Assembly: GCF_032362555.1 (NCBI RefSeq)
Contig: NC_083514.1
Location: 4,945,001 to 5,009,000 of the forward strand
DNA length: 64,000 nt
Origin: Amyelois transitella
Taxonomy: Eukaryota > Arthropoda > Insecta > Lepidoptera > Pyralidae
Direction: 5' to 3'
Shown here: positions 60,241-64,000 of the stretch, piece by piece
How the letters are laid out: every line of letters starts with the position of its first letter
How positions within the stretch are numbered: the stretch's first letter is position 1
Notes under the pieces: generated by a model
Told to the model about the DNA's origin: nothing
Seen by the model: the letters and a program-made list of their open reading frames with translations, nothing else
Databases searched by the model: none
Translations under genes and position numbers: made by a program

Positions 60241-60590
60241 ATTTTACAACGCACAAGCACTGGGTGTGCATGCAACGATAAGGGAGCTGATGAACTTATG
60301 TTTTGTGTTTGTTTGGTCTCTTGAAATTTAATACAGCTACTAATACCACATTACACAATAGGGACGTGGACTATTTATGGAAAAGTGTTTAAAACCATGC
60401 ATAAGTAACAAATATAACCCAAACTATTTTTTTTTATTACAAGTAATACCTTTAAAATAATTTATTTAAAATTTCGCGCCTATTGAAACTATTGAAACAC
60501 CTGAAAAACTGTTTATTCACGTTCCACGTACAAAAAAGATTCAATTAGTCCGTCGGGATCCGGCACTTGTATCATTTTTCATTGTGAGGA

Positions 60591-61083
60591 TCATTTTGAT
60601 GTAAGTTTGATAATATTTTGAACTTTGTTTCGGAAAAATTTTGCACTTAACTGTGCACAATTTTGCATCTCGACGAAGTTGGACATATCCCACAGCATCG
60701 TCTCCATATGACCGCCTCGAGGAACTAAAAAGAAATGAAACAATTTGTTAAAAAGAAAAATAATAATAGGTAAACCTCAAAAATATATTATTTTATTTTT
60801 AACTTATAATTTACCTTTTCGACTTTAAAAATACCTACTAATACTATTATAATGTATCTTGAGCATATTACTTACATGGATGTATTCACATTTCTAAATT
60901 CAGCAGAGCAGAAGTTAAGTACCTACTATTCGTGGTGCAGAAATTAGCCACCGTAAAGCAATCAATTCTTGGCAAATTTGAACTATCTGCCTTAATATAT
61001 CCACTTTCCAATATGGGAAAACCTTTAAAAATTTATTCAAAAAGATAATCGAGAAAATTTTAAAGGAGTTGCACGGAATCACA
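60591..61083 (-). CDS. Candidate 3' end of an unidentified gene (two exons)
   Basis: Minus-strand segments 61083-60923 and 60724-60591 have acceptor and donor signals (TTTTTAG at each start; GTAG|GTACTT between) and join in phase to 96 residues ending in a stop. The product reads KVDILRQIVQICQELIALRW, then LISAPRIVV, PRGGHMETMLWDMSNFVEMQ and CAQLSAKFFRNKVQNIIKL. The second part looks helical and protein-like; the first is rich in F, I and K and may be fortuitous. No family was recognised and no upstream exon was found before the SINE at 61153. It could be a small divergent partner of the gene at 61615, or nothing. Confidence 0.3.
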
Positions 61084-61152
61084 CTAAAAATCAACAAACA
61101 ACATAGTACTTGACAGCGAAAATTCTTGTTTGGCAACACGTGACGGACGGAC

Positions 61153-61386
61153 GGCCTCTGTGGCGTAGCGGTAGTATACGCTTGTCTGTGACACCGGAGG
61201 TCCCGGGTTCGAATCCCGGCCAGGGCATGATGAGAAAAGAACTTTTTCTGATTGGCCTGGGTCTTGGATGTTTATCTATATAAGTATTAATTATAAAATA
61301 TAGCATCGTTGAGTTAGTATCGCGTAACACAAGTCTCGAACTTACCTCGAGGCTAACTCAATCTGTGTAATTTGTCCCGTATATAT
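61153..61386 (+). repeat. tRNA-headed SINE, best preserved
   Basis: Head GGCCTCTGTGGCGTAGCGG, B box GGTTCGAATCC, body TTTCTGATTGGCCTGGGTCT, tail CAATCTGTGTAATTTGTCCC. It ends 18 bp before the E-box promoter at 61404. Confidence 0.92.
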
Positions 61387-61403
61387 TTATATTTATATGT
61401 GAC

Positions 61404-61440
61404 GTCACGTGATTTTGATTGGTGTTCATTGTCACGTGAC
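61404..61440. promoter_or_regulatory. Paired E-boxes around a CCAAT box
   Basis: GTCACGTGA (61404-61412), ATTGG (61418-61422, a reverse CCAAT box) and the palindrome GTCACGTGAC (61431-61440) are packed into 37 bp, about 175 bp before the ATG at 61615. GTCACGTGAC is the CLEAR/MiT-TFE/USF-type motif; such promoters drive lysosomal and autophagy genes in vertebrates. Function here is inferred from the motif and spacing. Confidence 0.6.
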
Positions 61441-61586
61441 TTGAGGGAGAAATATTTAATTACAATTTATTAAATAAAAACTAATCCCTTGTTCACTGAG
61501 GAAAATATGGCGTTTTTTTATTATTTTTACTATAGAAACTACCTTTTCGTGGTAAAATTTTATACTTATTTGAGTACATACATCCG

Positions 61587-61628
61587 AATTGATCTTCCAT
61601 ATTCTAGATGCGATATGGAAGATCAATT
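61587..61628. repeat. Perfect inverted repeat spanning a start codon
   Basis: AATTGATCTTCCATAT (61587-61602) and its exact reverse complement (61613-61628), spacer 10 nt. The ATG of the small gene at 61615 lies in the right arm, so the mRNA leader can fold over its own start. Confidence 0.85.
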
Positions 61629-62522
61629 TATCGAAAAGTCGGTTGAATACAGTACGACATGGCAAAAAAATCAAACTAGGTACATTATATTTTTAATTTA
61701 AAGAATAAAATTTATTGGTTTACATTCATTAATTATTACATTTGCGTTAAATTTAAAACACATTTGTATCATTTAGGCATATTATTTTAATTATGTAAAT
61801 TGGACATGATAGTGTCTGCATTAACAAAATGTGTAAGTAACAATAACATTAACACATTTTAACTTAATAACATGAGAAAAAAAATATTTGCTAAAAATAA
61901 AGGTCGTATGCTTAACTAGTTAGAAAAAACAGATGCCTTTATAATAATAATCCCTAAACGGGATAAGTCCGCGTTTGTAAATTTTGCCTTACAAATTTAC
62001 TGTATGTTTGTGTTTTTTCGTATGTACAATAGAAATTATAAACATATATATAACAAACAAACAAAAAAATAAATAGGTTTACTTAAAAATTTCAAGCGGA
62101 TCTTTCATAGTTTACCTCTGAAGTGCAGCGGCATGCAGAAATTATTCAATCAAATTTGCTAAAGACATTAGTACGAAATTTATAGTTAGCTTTTTAAGAA
62201 AAATTTGGTGTTGGACCTAAAAAGGTAAACAAATAGGTATCACCTGTATGACATCACATTCTTTTGATCAAATAATGATAGTTGCTTAAATATACACTTG
62301 CTACTTCAGAAGTTGATAACCAGGTGCCAAGATATACTCCTTAAATTACAGGTAAACTCGGCTGCCGATATAACCGAAATACGAATGTGCTTCTACGAAA
62401 ACTTAAATTTCCTGCAAGACGTGGTCAATTCTTATGAACAGTCGATGGAAGCTAAACCTGTCCTGTCATATTTTAACACCAAAGATGGGTCAGGCTTATC
62501 TGCCACTAACTATTTAATTTAA
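61615..62522 (+). CDS. Unidentified small protein of 87 residues, two exons
   Basis: Exons are 61615-61679 and 62324-62522; the join ACTAG|GTACAT to ACCAG|GTGCC keeps phase. The protein reads MEDQFIEKSVEYSTTWQKNQ, then QDILLKLQVNSAADITEIRM, FYENLNFLQDVVNSYEQSME and ends LSATNYLI. It is acidic and mostly helical with heptad-like spacing of L, I and V, the look of a small coiled-coil subunit of a complex. No signal peptide or membrane segment is seen. The CLEAR-type E-box pair upstream would suit a lysosome-related complex, but that is inference only. I do not recognise the family. An alternative acceptor at 62309 would shift phase and is rejected. Confidence 0.55.
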
Positions 62523-63247
62523 TAGTAAAGTAGGTACTATTTACGGTTAAACCCTTGCACCTATACAAAAATTAAGGAAGGCTATTCTACATTACGGACA
62601 CCTACGACTAGACATACTTAGAAACAGGACGAAAATTGTAAAAATATTACGTAGGTCGGTAGTTATCTACTTAGGTAATAATCGGGAAGTTCGTAATGAA
62701 AAAATATCGTATCTTACTTGACAAAGTTTAAAAACCATAAAATACTTCAGATATGAAGGAATGTCTTTTTATATAAATATGGGACGATTTTTTTTTTAAG
62801 TGAAATATATTTGAACTTCTTCACATAAGCTACATGTACTTCCTTCCTCCTTTAATATATTTTTTCAACAACATCCATAAATTATTTTTCATTTGTGACT
62901 GCGTTTAGTACGCATATTTATTTGAATGTCGTATTTTATACGTTTAATTTTTTTTAACGTTAGTTGCTTTCGAATATGTCATGACGGTGCATCAATCAAA
63001 CATTTGAGATCATTTGTTTTACTGTGGATAGTAAAACATTCATTGGAATGAAGTTATCCCGCAGATCGACCTGACAATTTTAATCTCAATGATTCTCCTG
63101 CACCATAAATCTGACGTTGAAAAACAGTTATGTATAAGTAAGAAGGTGTAATCGTTGCTCTCACTTTTACACTATTACAATGTGATTCTTATGACTGCGT
63201 GTTAGTAATAGATTGAATTATTATCTTCTGCGAGCCGTTTAAATCGG
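62523..63247. other. Convergent spacer between the 87-residue gene and TPPP
   Basis: The 3' ends of two convergent genes face each other. The spacer is AT-rich with no recognised repeat. A minus-strand TAAATA-type signal at about 62925-62935 could serve TPPP. Confidence 0.5.
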
Positions 63248-64000
63248 CTAGTGGCTTTTATCGTAGGTATCTTTGTGCTGATACCCGGAGACATATCCGG
63301 AGCCGTCGACCAAATCTTTCCTGCCCGCTATGCCCTTGCCTTTCCCGGTCTCGTCGAACCTCTGCTTGTGCGAGCCTGTGTACTTGCTAGTGTCTGTCAG
63401 TCTGTCGACAGCAGCAGCGGCTGCAGGTGATTTGGTAACCTAAAAAAAATGGTTTTTTTTTTAAGTATGTATATTCATATAATCCTGGTGTTTATCCCAT
63501 TTCCGTCTCTGAAGAGCAGAATGATCCACCCATTAACACCAGAGGCATTCTTCGAATGGACACCCACTACGCGGTTTCTCCACGAAACTCGGTACATACA
63601 TACTTAGTAGCATTTTCATGCCCGAGGCAGCTTCTGCTTGTGCCGCTCTCGCACTGGTCATGTTTCACTTTCATACATCATGCGGTGTATTAGGCGATTT
63701 GTGTTTGCGTCATACGCGACGCGTGTAGAACGCACAGACAATCAGTTTAACGCTATGTACCTATGCACAATTTTTGGTTAATAAAAAAAGACTTACGTGA
63801 GATGAAACACCTGGCTGGCCACACGTCGTTAACTTCTTTTTAATCTCGTCGAGTTCCACCTTTTTGCTCTTCGCCAAGTCCTCGAGGAACTTTTGGTAAT
63901 CCTCGACGCCCACTTTTAGAGACTTCAGTTTCTTGAAGTGTATGGCGGTATCTGTAGTTGTGATCTTCTTGCCGTCTATCACTTTGGCTTGTTTCATCCA
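63248..64000 (-). CDS. TPPP/p25-alpha (ringmaker-type) protein, C-terminal part
   Basis: Minus-strand exons are 64000-63797 (continuing beyond the window) and 63439-63248. They join in phase (CAC|GTAAGT to TTTAG|GTT), giving the last 131 residues. The first opens [20 protein letters not shown], the hallmark of p25-alpha proteins, followed by [20 protein letters not shown] and CGQPGVSSH. The second carries [20 protein letters not shown], the glycine-lysine stretch [20 protein letters not shown] and [13 protein letters not shown] at the end, matching TPPP (DTTKFTGSHKERFD, GKGKGKAGRVD). The family binds and bundles microtubules; in Drosophila the homologue is ringmaker. The N-terminal exon(s) and promoter lie to the right of the window. 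Confidence 0.96.

Noticed and set aside
61489-61614. Upstream in-frame extension of the 87-residue protein
   Set aside because: The extension is F/Y/I-rich from AT-rich DNA and crosses the hairpin; the ATG at 61615 gives the sensible acidic start.
1-64000. CRISPR arrays, operons, integrated viral genes
   Set aside because: No spaced direct-repeat array, no polycistronic arrangement and no viral protein hallmark were seen; the only polymerase-like fragments are LINE reverse transcriptases.

Overview
The window is animal nuclear DNA, almost certainly from a moth or butterfly (Lepidoptera). It is AT-rich and has short spliced exons with GT/AG borders. It carries several copies of a tRNA-headed SINE and of a second short element with a CCGTGTGGTTCCCGGCACC end and a TATG-repeat tail, both of which I associate with lepidopteran genomes. 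Mariner, PIF/Harbinger and RTE-like LINE sequences are also present. No bacterial, plasmid, CRISPR or viral gene content was seen.

Layout. Bases 1 to about 43,500 are gene-poor. They hold dispersed repeats, CpG-rich islets, one mariner relic (7885-9980) interrupted by a LINE, one Harbinger transposon (19176-22077) whose two genes are both open, and a SINE split by another LINE (38372-39205). This half also holds 13 exact copies of the palindrome GTCTAGAC, the classical Smad-binding element, where about one is expected by chance.

The right third is genic. From left to right it holds: a five-exon gene for a 191-residue protein, tentatively a ciliary microtubule inner protein (+, 43511-46538); an 11-exon UTP4/cirhin homologue of the small-subunit processome (-, 47143-52060); a four-exon PIP4P/TMEM55 phosphatase (+, 52845-56898) head-to-head with UTP4; a candidate two-exon gene end (-, 60591-61083); a small two-exon gene for an 87-residue protein (+, 61615-62522) behind paired GTCACGTGA/C E-boxes; and the 3' end of a TPPP/p25-alpha gene (-, 63248-64000, running off the window). 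All exon joins were checked for reading phase by hand.

The genes are not an operon. They are ordinary neighbouring housekeeping or cytoskeletal genes, with one clear divergent promoter (UTP4/PIP4P). The most unusual signals are the GTCTAGAC enrichment, a set of near-perfect fold-back inverted repeats with very short spacers (75 bp at 783-857, 54 bp at 57535-57588, and about ten shorter ones), and the reciprocally interlocked gene pair of the Harbinger element.
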